A stretch of DNA of 64,000 nucleotides from Panaeolus papilionaceus (taxonomy: Eukaryota > Basidiomycota > Agaricomycetes > Agaricales). The stretch's first letter is position 1; each line of letters begins with the position of its first letter. Below are positions 35,028 to 46,100 of the stretch, piece by piece. Below the pieces are notes generated by a model. That model did no database searches. It had not been told where the DNA came from and saw only the letters and a program-made list of their open reading frames with translations. Both the position numbers and the translations under genes were made by a program. The DNA is taken from assembly GCA_015501605.1 (NCBI GenBank), contig JADNRZ010000018.1:682001-746000 (forward strand), in the 5' to 3' direction.

Positions 35028-35714
35028 GTCTTGGGAGTATGGAATCGATTGTAGGGATACGGGCTGTTTTTAGGTTAATAAGAAAATCGCATTGCTTGCT
35101 GTCGGAATTTATAAGAATTGACGCTTGCGGGTACTGCTTAGACCACCAGGACCGATTCACGAGTCGCTGGTTTTCTTCATAGACCACAACAATTCAAACT
35201 TTGCATTTTGGAGCATCCAGGTCCATATGATACCAACCAGGGCACCAAAGCATTAGCAGGTAAAAAACACGATCGATTGGTTAATGAGCTTTGTATCTGG
35301 CGTGTGATTCATCGTCCTCTGCTGTTGTTGTGGCCCAGCGGGACAGCAGAATGCCTGGATAATGAGATGAAGTCCTTCCGTGAATGAGCATAGCCTTGAC
35401 AACTCTTATATAGGCACATTTCAAGCAATTTGCCGTCGAGGAGACCTGTGCCTTGGAGGCGCCTATCTGCTACCATGGGTCACGGAAAGACGTGTATGTC
35501 GAAATGTCATCCTGGAGCCAGCCATGACCCTCTCAAATGTGATACCATGAAATAGGCCATGCTCTCAATAAGCAGAAACTTGGTCTATCTGACCTTTGCC
35601 TGGTCCACTTTAATTGTTAGGTATGCCCAGACGATCATTGCCTCCTAAAATTATCATATCCGGATAAGGCAAGAGTAGCCGATCAGATTCGGCAGATGAA
35701 AATCATTGTCAAGT
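35028..35714. other. intergenic region before tRNA-Val
   Basis: Promoter of paralogue 2 and spacer. A 26-codon Cys-containing micro-frame at 35475 is noted but not accepted. Nothing else recognised. Confidence 0.4.
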
Positions 35715-35788
35715 GGGTCGATGGCGTAGTTGGTCATCGCATCTGTCTAACACACAGAAGGTCCTCAGTTCGAGCCTGGGTCGACTCA
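35715..35788 (+). tRNA. tRNA-Val (anticodon AAC)
   Basis: Folds into a full cloverleaf: acceptor GGGTCGA pairs with TCGACTC (one G-T), anticodon stem TCTGT/ACAGA with loop CTAACAC, so the anticodon is AAC (valine); T arm CTCAG-TTCGAGC-CTGGG. No intron and no encoded CCA. A T-run directly after it (from 35791) fits an RNA polymerase III terminator. Confidence 0.9.
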
Positions 35789-36238
35789 ATTTTTTCTGCT
35801 ACCTTAATTTTTGCCGTTCTTTCAACAACGACACGCATTTATAAGTCAAAGTGATGTCTTTTTTGGGCAAACCTTTAGGAAGCGAATTTGGAAGGTTATC
35901 AATTCGGGTGAGGTAGATCAACACTGCCTGGACATATTTCATTTACTCGCTTTTAGAAGTAAGCACCCATGGAAAATATTGTTGCTGCACTGAATCCTGT
36001 ACCGTTTATAAAATATGGCACACGTAAGTAGAAGTTTTACCTCGTTTTAGTTCTCCTGTTTCGAAGCTGCCGTCTGACAGCTTGTTAACAAATCGCTACA
36101 GTAACAGGGGATGTCAGTTTCTCTGCACTGCAGTCGTAATTTCCGACCGCGTCTACCTAATGTTCACACTACGTTTTTTCTTTTTTCCCAGCTCAATCAC
36201 ATCAATTATTGGTATCAAACGTCGAAACTATGAACGCT
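35789..36238. other. spacer between tRNA-Val and the first RBR relic
   Basis: No gene recognised. A TTTATAAAAT at about 36005 may be a remnant core promoter of the decayed RBR copy that follows. Confidence 0.35.
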
Positions 36239-37440
36239 GTTCATGGAACGGTTACAGGATGAGGAAAAGTATGAACAGGAAGGTTTGGACTTGGTTACAG
36301 TAACAAACGGGGTCGGTGTCAATGCTGGCCACATCTCCCTTGCTCCAGGACATGGGCGTTAATGGAGTTACAAAAGTACTCAAATCCGTAGTGGAGGACA
36401 AAAATGGGAAGCAGCTATCACCATTCAGCATTTTATCTCCGATTCGAGCCCCATCACTTGTGGTGCTAGGCTCAGCATCATCCCCGGCTTCGAACTCTGC
36501 CAAATTACCTTCAAGGACCTCCCAGCCGACGCAAAGGCTCACGAGGTAGAAGATATCTTGATTCATCAGGGGATAGCAAAGGCCGGAAACGAAGTCTCAG
36601 GTGTCTGTCATGCTAGCGAAAGCAGAGCACTGGGAGACAGTTGCAGCTGTTCTGGATGGGATGGACTTTCGCGGTTGCTCCCTTAGCTTCGACCTCACAC
36701 AAAACACGAATCTTCAGTCCAGTACCATGGAAGCTAAATTTAACAAGCACACGACCTTGGTCATTTGGTGGTATGAGCCTTCGACCACTCTCGTCGCCAG
36801 CTATGACACTGTCGACACTGCTGCTGCTCACCAAAGGGACCAGAAAGTATTCAGGGGTCGCTCAAGGAATATCAGCCATCAAGGGGGATGAAGGAGCCCT
36901 GCTTTTTGTTACCCCAGGCATTTGATTCCCTCGTTGAGACCGCCTTCCGCGTTTACATGGATAAAAATGGCCATAAATTCAAATATTGCACGATTGCGGA
37001 CTGCAAACAGGCATACCGCATTGGAGGTGATGTTGATGTTCAATGACCCTCTTGCTTTGCGACGTTCTGTCTAAAATGTGATGAAACGCACGAGGATATG
37101 AGCCAATGGAAAGCGTATCAAGATCCTGAGCAGTCTCGGATTCAAGAAATGTCCAAACCACAGGGTTTGGGTCGACAGGTCGGAAGGATCCAATCACATG
37201 ACTTGCGCGAAGTGCGAGACACATTTCTGCTGGCTGTGTCATGCTATGTTTAAGGGAGGCGGTGAGGTTGACTAACGCATGTCGGCTGTCCATGGGAGCT
37301 ATTGGGGGAATGGTGATCATGAACGAGGTCCCGTCAATGACCAGGCTGAGGGTGATGGAATTCTAGAAGCTCTGGGACCAGTCGAGTCTGAGCAACAACG
37401 ACAAGAGCTGCTGAGAATAGAAAGGGAGCAGGAAAGCTAA
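36239..37440 (+). pseudogene. decayed copy A of the CCCH/RBR ligase family
   Basis: Fragments match the intact copies B and D. About 36400-36570 corresponds to the first RRM-like block (PGFELCQIT..., ADEVEDILI). About 36605-36880 gives MLAKAEHWETVAAVLDGMDF and WWYEPSTT. After a jump of roughly 400 residues, 36920-37440 corresponds to the end of RING1 through IBR and RING2 (AFDSLVETAFRVYM, KFKYCTIADCKQ, KCETHFCWLC). Lesions seen: loss of the N-terminal zinc finger and of the whole middle, an in-frame TGA where the IBR has Cys (GTTCAATGACCC at about 37040), a frameshift around 37100-37130, a stop in GGEVD*R, and the catalytic Cys of RING2 read as Ser (GGATCCAATCAC). It is the most diverged copy and clearly non-functional as a ligase. 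Confidence 0.8.
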
Positions 37441-37911
37441 GATTCAGAAATGATACGGCCTAATTATCAGCTGGGTCACTTCTCCATATTTCTTTTTCGA
37501 AGAACAGCTTCACAATACGGCAACAAGTTCATCTCTACAGGATGTATAAATAGCTAGAACGCTGAATTAAAACTAGTCTTACAGTGTTGAACATTGAGCG
37601 CCCTCTATCCATTCATTTTTAGACTGAAATGCAACAGCGTGTGACTGGGTTAGATTCGAAATAAGCCCACTGTCGAAACTTGCCGTATGAAGTGTGAGGC
37701 CTGTTGAGAAAGGAGAAATTCGAGCTATTGACTGTTCGTGAACGTCAAAATCAAACGCACCTGCTGACCTGAAAAAATCAATGTACAAGCCGTGGGCCGA
37801 CTAGACTGTCGCGGTACGAGGCGTTAGGACATAAGGGATCGAATATAGAGTTTAATCCAGCAGTGGAAGGAGACAACGTTACTTACTCACGTCCAGAGAA
37901 GCTTCCATCAG

Positions 37912-37926
37912 TCATGACCCCGTTCA
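37912..37926 (+). promoter_or_regulatory. shared upstream element TCATGACC(C)CGTTCA, copy B
   Basis: The same block occurs upstream of copy C (about 42109-42122, the last three bases being the TCA next to the inserted element) and copy D (about 50910-50924, minus strand). Distances to the ATG are about 145, 345 (after the insertion) and 110 bases. Probably inherited by duplication; possibly a regulatory site. Confidence 0.45.
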
Positions 37927-38010
37927 AGGCTGTATAACACGGCCGGCATGACTGCCTTGCAGTTTGTGGGTGAGCCCGTTTAGAACTCATTGTCAATCAA
38001 GTTGCCTACA

Positions 38011-38016
38011 TATAAG
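38011..38016 (+). promoter_or_regulatory. TATA box of RBR copy B
   Basis: TATAAG 60 bases before the ATG, in the context TTGCCTACATATAAGTAAG. Copy D has TATAAG in the same context; copy C reads TTTAAG there. Confidence 0.55.
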
Positions 38017-38070
38017 TAAGGGTAGCCTCATGGCATCCTCCCTTTCCCTTACAACCACGATCGCTGTATA

Positions 38071-41000
38071 ATGTCTGCATCTACCAGCGGTCAAGACCAC
38101 AATCAATTCAGACCATGTCGATATGGCCTACAAGTAAACTGCCCATTTGGGCAACGTTGCAAGTTTGATCACAAGGTCGCTGAAGAAGCCAGCCAGATCG
38201 TGGCTTCTCGAAACACATCGGACCATGTATGCCTCTCCATCAGTGTTGATACTAGCTATCTAATTTTACCTGAATCTTGACAGAACAAGTCAGCACCTCG
38301 TACACGTTCTGATCAACAAAGCTCAGGCAGGACTCGGAGGAACAACAACAATGTACGAGGGCGGGGTACAAAGGTCAACCAGAATGACAGACGTGATGTA
38401 TGCATGAACATTTCCGATGTGTTGCCCCAGACATCTCTGACGCTTTAACTCTATTACTCAGACAACTCAAACCAACGGTAGAAACAAAGGGAAAGGAGTC
38501 GCAAGATCTGCGGAGGATGTCACTGTACCCACACCCAATGAAGCGCCCAAGGACACAGGCGCAAATAATGCCAAGGCACTAGCCATACAGAAGGCAGAGG
38601 AAGCCACGGAGGCAATCAAACGTGAAATTGAGCGGGAGAGATTGGAAAAGGAGATGTGGGAGAAGAGGTTAGCGCAGGAAAAGATGGAGAACGAAAAGAT
38701 AGAGGAAAGTCTGCGTGAGGAGAGGGTGCGAGATGCGACAGTCATGGAGCAGTATTTCGTGTCTGAATCAAGCCTGATCACATGCGGTGCTGGACTCGAG
38801 GTTCAACACATCATCCCTGGATTCGAACTCTGCCAAATTACCATCAGGAACCTCCCTTCTGACGCCAAAGCCGACGAGGTTGAAGACATTTTGATTCAGC
38901 AGGGAATATCCAAGTCGGAGTTTTTCCTCACTTCGCTGAAGAAGGAAGATAGGAAAGCCACTCAGGAATCGGTAATCTTGGCTAAAGCGGAGCATGGGGA
39001 GGTGCTTGCGGCGGGGTTGGAAGGATTAGACTTCAGGGATTCTACCCTCAGTTTCGAGGTTACGCAAAATACCAACTTCCACAGCGATACAATGGGATCG
39101 AGTTCCAAGAGCCATACAGCCTTGACCGTTTGGTGGTACGAACCGTCAACGACGATCAGAGCGACATACAATAGCGCCACGATCGCCGCCAACCATCAAC
39201 GGAATATGAACCAGAAGCTTTTCAGGGGTAGAAGAATCCGAGCCATTCTGGAGGAGGCTCGCAGGCCACTCGCATTTGGCGGCATCATCGCAGACGTGCC
39301 AACCTCGGTCAGGCTCTACAACCTGCCTGCCAACACTGCCATCGACACCGACTTGACGGAATTCACCGGCACTCATCTCATGAGGGTCCTTTTCTCTGGG
39401 GGGTCGATCTTCACAAATCCACGAGAGATAATCACCAATCACATTCGCCATCGTGATGGCATTCAGATTGGTACCATGCGCGACATGCCGCAGGATGCAG
39501 CCAAGGGCGAGAGCAAAATCGAGGTCCGATTTGATACCTGGGAGAATGCGAAAGCAGTCTACGATTCTATCGATAAGAAGAAGATAGGAGGTACAATCTT
39601 CCGCCCCTGGCTGCCACGTCCTCTACAATACGAGATCAGAATCCCCAAGGAACAGTACGAGGCGCAACGAGGTTCTTGGAACGAGCTTTCCGAGAGGAAG
39701 GAAGGCAGCGACGCGTTCGTCCAGATCAGGATTCCAGGCGGGCCTCGTCAACCCCACGTGTTCGTTCGTGCATTGGGCACGAATAAGAAGACTGTCGGCG
39801 CTCTCAAGGTACGCGTTGAGAGCCTTGCTTCTGGGACGAAGCTCGAGTCCCAGACGTATTGGCACTCTTCATTTGCGTCACTTAATGGAATGTCCTTTTT
39901 CCAACGTGTAAAGCGCGAAACTGGTGTATTGGTCCGGAACGACTTCAAGACACGTAGTCTCAAGCTATACGGTAACGCCACCAAACTCGACGATGCGTGC
40001 AGAATGCTGAAAGAAGAAGCCGATCGACTTCGCGAGGAAGAGGTGACCATCCAAATCGAGCCATGGATGGCCCGTTTCTTCGTCAACAAGGGGCTTCAGG
40101 AATTGCAGGAGCTCCTTGGCGAAGACCAGGTGCGACTAGACATCACAACGCACAGGGTCATCGTCAAGGGTGGCGACGAGGCTACGCAGCACGCAAATCG
40201 TCTCATCCAAGAGGCCCGCACGAAAGGAAGAGTTGCATCTGCGTCGTCCTCTGGTGGCGGTGACGGAGATGCAGCGTGTGCAGTTTGCACCGACACAGCA
40301 TCCCATCCAGAATTGCTAGTGTGTGGACACACCTACTGTAAGGCGTGCTTGAAGCACTTCCTCGTGTCGGCAGTGGATGGGACGTCCTTCCCCATCACCT
40401 GTGTCGGTGACGGCAACACATGCAATCGCCCCATCTCCATCCCTGTCATCCGCAGATTCCTGGTCCCCAGAGCCTTTGACGCCCTCGTCGAGACTGTATT
40501 CAGGGTCTACATGGAGAAACACAGCGAAGAGTTCAAGTACTGCACCACAGCTGATTGCAAGCAGATCTATCGTCATGGGGGGGAAGACGATGTTCAGTGT
40601 CCTTCTTGCTTCGCGGCATTCTGCCCGAAATGCGACGAGCCTCATGAGGACATGAGCTGCGCACAGTGGAAGGCACACAAGGACCCTGATGGCGCGCATG
40701 AGGGTCTGGGCAGTCTCGGATTCAAGAAATGCCCTAATTGCAAGGTCTGGGTCGACAGGACGGAGGGGTGCAATCATATGACTTGCGCAAAGTGCGAGAC
40801 CCATTTCTGCTGGCTGTGTCTTATGATGTTCCCAACTGGTGGTGAGGTGTACGAACACATGACGACTGCTCATGGAGGTTTTTGGGGCAATGGGGATCAA
40901 CCACAACAAGGTGCTGCCAATGTGCAGGCTGGCGGTGGAGGGATCTTGGCAGCACTAGTACCTGCTGATTATGAGCAACAACGACTAGAGCTGTTGAGGA

Positions 41001-41350
41001 TAGAACAAGAAAGGTTGCGACAGGAAGCCCAACAGGAAGCCCAACAGGAGCTCATGCGTCGCAGGTTGGCAGAACATCGTGCTAGAATAGCTCGAGAAGA
41101 AGTGGCGCGAGCTGAACGCCTTCGACAAGAGCGTGTGGAAGCAGCAAGAGTTGAGCTCATCCGACAAGAAGCAGCGCGACGACTTGTACTTCAGCACGCC
41201 CAGCAGCAGCGAGAAGAGGAACTAAGGCAACAGCAAGCCCGGAACCGCATGAGTGAGAGGATTCGCTGGAGAGAAGAAGAGGAAGGGAGGAGGGCTGCCT
41301 TACAGAGACGGAAGGAAGAAGAAGGCGGTGGGTGGTGCATTGTCATGTAG
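38071..41350 (+). CDS. CCCH zinc finger / RBR ubiquitin ligase with CaaX end, copy B
   Basis: Predicted RNA-binding, membrane-tethered RING-IBR-RING ubiquitin ligase. Exons 38071-38226, 38284-38397 and 38462-41350, 1052 residues. Order: CCCH finger (C16-x7-C24-x5-C30-x3-H34, in RPCRYGLQVNCPFGQRCKFD); coiled coil about 124-185; RRM-like segment from about 212 (ITIRNLPSDAKADEVEDIL); a second from about 372 (SVRLYNLPANTAIDTDLTEF); KH-like region about 500-690. The RBR runs from C696: RING1 CAVCTD..CGHTYCKAC, IBR, and RING2 CPNCKVWVDRTEGCNHMTC with the thioester Cys near residue 860 and the following His intact. A Gln/Arg/Glu-rich coiled coil follows, then C-terminal CIVM, a CaaX box of the kind farnesylated when the last residue is Met. 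RBR ligases pass ubiquitin through the RING2 Cys; substrate and target membrane are unknown. The zinc finger, domain limits and prenylation are inferred from motifs. Confidence 0.88.
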
Positions 41351-42465
41351 TGAGGGGCATGACAGATGATTGGACGAAGTCTCCACCATGTCGGAGATGA
41401 ACAAATTCATGTTGTATTATACCTTCACATTGGTCTCTTTTAACTCTGAAATTCTCGCTTCAGCCTGTATATGATTCTGTTGTTTTGCATATGGTGTATA
41501 TTTTGCGCAAGAGGCAATATAAGTACCGCAATGTCACTGTAATACCGAAGCAGACCCTCTGAGCCAATTGAAGCACATCTGCTATCAATAACTGGAGAGG
41601 AGTGGCCCATATAGAGTGAGAACGTCCAGGATTTCGCGGGTCTGCCTGTCCGCATGTCTGCACGTCTGCATCAAAGTCTGCATCTGAATGAAATTCTAAA
41701 TATAGTCGCACATCACAATACTATCACAAAGTCTTCGTTTATTTACTCTAAGTTCTCATCCACTCACTCACACTTTGCGACACCCCCTTCGTTTTCTCAA
41801 AGAGTGTGTCTAAGATTTCAGTTTCATTCAGTACGTGGACTAGTCATTAAATGTTTTGTAAATGCAATTAAAATAAAAACATCAGTTTCATAGTTCAATA
41901 ACATTTCTGACCAGATGAACTGGGTCGACCTGCTATGCGATTGAACATCAAAACCAAACCTGACCCCAACATATTAAGGCACGGGCCGACCGGACTGCAT
42001 TGCCAGACTCTCGAGGTTTGTGAGGTGCATATGCATAGCACATAGAGGATCGAGTAGAGTTTAATACAACAGCGAAAGGGAAAGGATTGTTCGGGAATCT
42101 TCCATGACTCATGACCCGTTCACACTGCGGCAAAGAAATCATCTTCTCGTCAAGAAGATGAATAATTCACCTTATGTTTACCCCAACATGGGTCTTCCAA
42201 ATGTCTTTCATAAAGTGTATGCCTTTCACACCTGAAGCTGGGATGAAAGGCTAGAGAAGATTGAGACGAAGATTGAAAAGAGGGTCCTTAATCCTCCACA
42301 CCGAGAAGATGATTTGCTTGCCGCAGTGTCAGGGAACACGGCCAGCTTGATTGTACTTCGCTGCTGCTCTTTGTGGGTGAAGCATGTGTGGTCAATCCAG
42401 TTGCCTTTAAGTCAGTATAGCCTCATGGCATCCTCCCTTTCCACTACAACCACGATCGCTATACA
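41351..42465. other. spacer between copies B and C, with promoter of C
   Basis: First about 275 bases are the 3' flank repeated after copy C. The middle (41630-41930) is unique spacer with AT-rich sequence. From 41930 it is the duplicated promoter, interrupted by the 206-bp inverted-repeat element. Confidence 0.6.
42123..42328. mobile_element. 206-bp MITE-like element, CACTA-type ends
   Basis: 27-bp terminal inverted repeats (42123-42149 and 42302-42328) differ at only two positions; both outer ends read CACTGCGGCAA. They are flanked by a direct TCA (42120-42122 and 42329-42331), a 3-bp target-site duplication. The corresponding regions of copies B and D lack it and read CCGTTCA followed directly by a short sequence leading into ACGGCC / ACAGCC, i.e. 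an empty site. CACT[A/G] ends with 3-bp duplications are the hallmark of CACTA/EnSpm transposons, so this looks like a non-autonomous member; no transposase is coded. It lies inside the promoter of copy C. Confidence 0.8.
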
Positions 42466-45400
42466 ATGTCTGTATCTACCAGTGCTCAAGACCAAAATCA
42501 ACTCAGGCCATGTCGATATGGCCTCCAAGTAAACCATCCCTTTGGTCATCATTGTATGTTCGAACACGAGGCTCATGAAGAAGACAGCCAGATCGCAACT
42601 TCTCGAAGCACATCGAACCATGTATGTCTATTCAGTTCCGATATATTGCCGTGGACGTCTCTAAATCTTTATCTCTACTACTTAGGCAGGTCAGACGAGT
42701 GGCAGAAACAAAGGGAAAGGAGTCGCGAGATCCATGGATAGCGTCATTGCACCCAAACCCGATGAGGCGCCCAAAGACACAAGCGCAAATAATATCAAGT
42801 CACTCGCCATACAGAAAGCTAGAGAAGCCACAGAGGCGACCAAATGTGAAATTGAGCGGGAGAGATTGGAAAAAGAGATGTGGGAGAAGAAGTTAGCGCA
42901 GGAAAAGATGGAGAACGAAAAGATCGAGGAAAGTCTGCGGGAGGAGAGGGAGCGGGATGCGACTGTCATGGAGCAGTATTTCGTGTCTGAATCAAGCCTG
43001 ATCACATGCGGTGCTGGACTCGAGGTTCAACACATCATCCCTGGATTTGAACTCTGCCAAATAACCATTAGGAACCTCCCTTCTGACGCCAAAGCCGACG
43101 AGGTTGAAGACATTTTGATTCAGCAGGGAATATCCAAGTCGGAGTTTTTCCTCACGTTGTTGAAGAAGGAAGATAGGAAATCCACTAAAGAATCAGTAAT
43201 CTTGGCTAAAGCGGAGCATGGGGAGGTGCTTGCGGCGGGGTTGGAGGGATTAGACTTCCGGGATGCTACCCTCACCTTCGAGGTTACAGAGAACACAAAC
43301 TTCCACAGCGATACAATGGGATCGAGTTCCAAGAGCCATACAGCCTTGACCGTTTGGTGGTACGAACCGTCAACGACGATCAGAGCGACATACAATAGCG
43401 CCACGATCGCCGCCAACCATCAACGGAATATGAACCAGAAGCTTTTCAGGGGTAGAAGAATCCGAGCCATTCTGGAGGAGGCTCGCAGGCCACTTGCATA
43501 TGGCAACATCGTCGCAGATGTACCGACCTCAGTCATGCTCTACAACCTGCCTGCCAACACTGCCATCGACACCGACTTGACGGAATTCACCGGCACTCAT
43601 CTCATGAAGGTCCTTTTCTCTGGGGGCTCGATCTTCAAAAATCCACGAGACATACTCACCCGTCACATTTGCTATCGCAACGGCATTCTGATGGATACCA
43701 TGCGCGATATACCGCAGGATGCAGCCAAAGGTGAAAGCAAAATCGAAGTTCGATTTGATACCTGGGAGAAGGCGAAAGCCGTCTACGATTCTATCGACAA
43801 GAAGAAAATAGGGGGGACGATCTTTCGCCCCTGGCTGCCTCGTCCTCTACAATACGAGATCAGAATCCCCAAGGAACAGTATGAGGCGCAACGAGCTTCC
43901 TGGAACGAGCTTTCCGAGAGGAAGGAAGGCAGCGACGCGTTCGTCCAGATCAGGATTCCAGGCGGGCCTCGTCAACCCCACGTGTTCGTTCGTGCATTGG
44001 GCACGAATAAGAAGACTGTCGGCGCTCTCAAGGTACGCGTTGAGAGCCTTGCTTCTGGGACGAAGCTCGAGTCCCAGACGTATTGGCACTCCTCGTTTGC
44101 TTCAATTAACGGGATGTCTTTCTTCCAACGTGTAAAGCGCAAAACTGGGGTATTGTCCGGAACGACTTCAAGACACGTAGTCTCAAGCTATGCGGTGATG
44201 CCACCAAATTCGGCGATGCTTGCAGAATGCTGAAAGAAGAAGTTGACCGACTTCGTGGGGAAGAAGTGACCATCCAAATCGAGCCGTGGATGGCACGTTT
44301 CTTCGTCAACAAGGGGCTCCAAGAGTTGCAGGAGCTGCTTGGCGAAGACCAGGTGCGACTAGACATCACAACGCACAGGGTCATCGTCAAGGGTGGCGAC
44401 GAGGCTATGCAGCACGCAAATCGTCTCATCCAAGAGGCCCGCACGAAAGGGAGAGTCGCATCAGCGTCGTCCTCTGGTGGCGGTGACGGAGATGCAGCAT
44501 GCGCAGTTTGCACCGACACAGCATCCCATCCAGAACTGCTCGTGTGTGGACACACCTACTGTAAGGCGTGCTTGAAGCACTTCCTCGTGTCGGCAGTGGA
44601 TGGGACGTCCTTCCCCATCACCTGTGTCGGTGACGACAACACATGCAATCGCCCCATCTCCATCCCTGTCATCCGCAGATTCCTGGTCCCCAGAGCCTTC
44701 GACGCCCTCGTAGAGACCGTATTCAGGGTCTACATGGAGAAACACAGCGAGGAATTCAAGTACTGCACCACGGCTGATTGCAAACAGATCTATCGTCATG
44801 GTGGAGAAGACGATGTGCAATGTCCTTCTTGCTTCGCGGCGTTCTGCCCGAAATGCGATGAGCCTCATGAGGATATGAGCTGCGCACAGTGGAAGGCACA
44901 CAAGGATCCTGATGGCGCACATGAGGGCCTGGGCAGTCTCGGATTCAAGATATGTCCCAATTGCAAGATCTGGGTTGACAGGACGGAGGGGTGTAACCGT
45001 ATGACTTGCGCCAAATGCACAGCCCATTTCTGCTGGCTGTGTCTTATGATGTTCCCAACTGGTGGTGAGGTATACGAACACCTGACTGCTGCTCATGGGG
45101 GTTATTTGGGCAATGGGGACCAACAACAAGGTGCTGCCAATGTCCAGGCCGGCGGTGGAGGGATTTTGGCAGCGCTCAGACTTGCTGATTACGAGCAGCA
45201 ACAACAAGAGCTGATGAGAATACAGCAGGAATGGTTGCGAGAGGAAGCCCAGCAGGCTGCTCAACAGAACCTCGTACGCCAAAGGTTGGAAGAACAACGT
45301 GCTAGAATGGCTCTAGAGGAAGTGGAGCAAGCTGAGCGCCTTCAACAAGAGCGTATGGAAGCAGAACAAGCTGAGCGCCTTCGACAAGAGCGTATGGAAG

Positions 45401-45726
45401 CAGAACAAGCCGAGCGCCTCCAACAAGAGCGTTTGGAAGCAGAACATGCTGAGCGCCTTCGACAAGAGCGTGTGGAAGCGGAGCGAGCTGAGCGTCTCCG
45501 ACAAGAGCGTATGGAAGCAGCAAGAGCTGAGCTCATCCGACAAGAAGCAGCGCGACGACTTGTACTTCAGCGCGCCCAGCAGCAGCGAGAAGAAGAACTA
45601 AGGCAACAGCAAGCCCGGAACCGCATGAATGAGATGATTCGCTGGAGAGAAGCAGAAGAAAGGACGAGGGCTGCTGAACAGAGACGGAAGGAAGAAGAAG
45701 GCGGTGGGTGGTGCATTGTCATGTAG
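42466..45726 (+). pseudogene. RBR ligase family, copy C (frameshifted, decaying)
   Basis: Starts MSVSTSAQDQNQLRPCRYGL (exon 1, 42466-42621) and continues at about 42688 after an intron. The frame runs to about 44152, where one G is missing relative to copy B (GTATTGTCCGG versus GTATTGGTCCGG). Downstream the original frame resumes on the other phase and is open to the stop at 45726, so the gene is split in the KH-like region before the RBR. Further differences: the second zinc ligand is His instead of Cys (VNHPFGHHC), the 38-residue exon 2 of B is absent, and RING2 reads EGCNRMTC where B and D have EGCNHMTC. The TATA is TTTAAG and a transposon sits in the promoter. The CIVM end is kept. A sequencing error could explain the frameshift alone, but not the other changes. 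Confidence 0.8.
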
Positions 45727-46100
45727 TGAGGGGCATGACAGATGATTGGACGAAGTCTCCACCATGTCGGAGATGAACAAATTCATGTTGTATTATACCT
45801 TCACATTGGTCTCTTTTAACTCTGAAATTCTCGCTTCAGCCTGTATATGATTCTGTTGTTTTGCATATGGTGTATATTTTGCGCAAGAGGCAATATAAGT
45901 ACCGCAATGTCACTGTAATACCGAAGCAGACCCTCTGAGCCAAATGAAGCACATCTGCTATCAATAATTGGAGAGGAGTGGTCCATGTAGAGGCGGCAGG
46001 CTTGAGGATGAACAGGTTGATATGGTATGCGGGTAGCTCCAATGCAGCGCAAACAAGGTGTAAGGAATAGACAACGAAGTCGTCGAGAACTCGGGTAAAT

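Larger units (their letters stand above)
37441..38070. promoter_or_regulatory. promoter region of RBR copy B
   Basis: From about 37740 it aligns with the region upstream of copy C (41930 on), sharing for example GAGTTTAAT and TCATGACC. It also carries the block TCATGACCCCGTTCA (37912-37926), present upstream of B, C and D, and a TATAAG at 38011. Confidence 0.6.
37740..41625 (+). repeat. tandem segmental duplication, unit 1 (copy B)
   Basis: The stretch from the B promoter to about 275 bases past its stop is repeated at about 41930-45985 (copy C). The 3' flanks are nearly identical for over 200 bases (both contain GTATATTTTGCGCAAGAGGC), and long coding tracts match almost perfectly, so the duplication or a later conversion is recent. 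Boundaries are estimated by eye. Confidence 0.8.
41930..45985 (+). repeat. tandem segmental duplication, unit 2 (copy C)
   Basis: Second copy of the unit at 37740-41625, in direct orientation. It is longer in the promoter because of the inserted element, and longer near the end because the coiled-coil coding region has extra copies of a roughly 51-base unit (AERLRQERMEAEQ-type). Confidence 0.8.

Noticed and set aside
35475..35555. 26-codon Cys-containing micro-frame (MGHGKTCMSKC start)
   Set aside because: Only four Cys, no promoter or conservation evidence; too short to support.
44227..45726. Second half of RBR copy C as an independent gene with its own start
   Set aside because: Sequence is collinear with copies B and D and its apparent start Met is internal to them; a frameshift explains it better.
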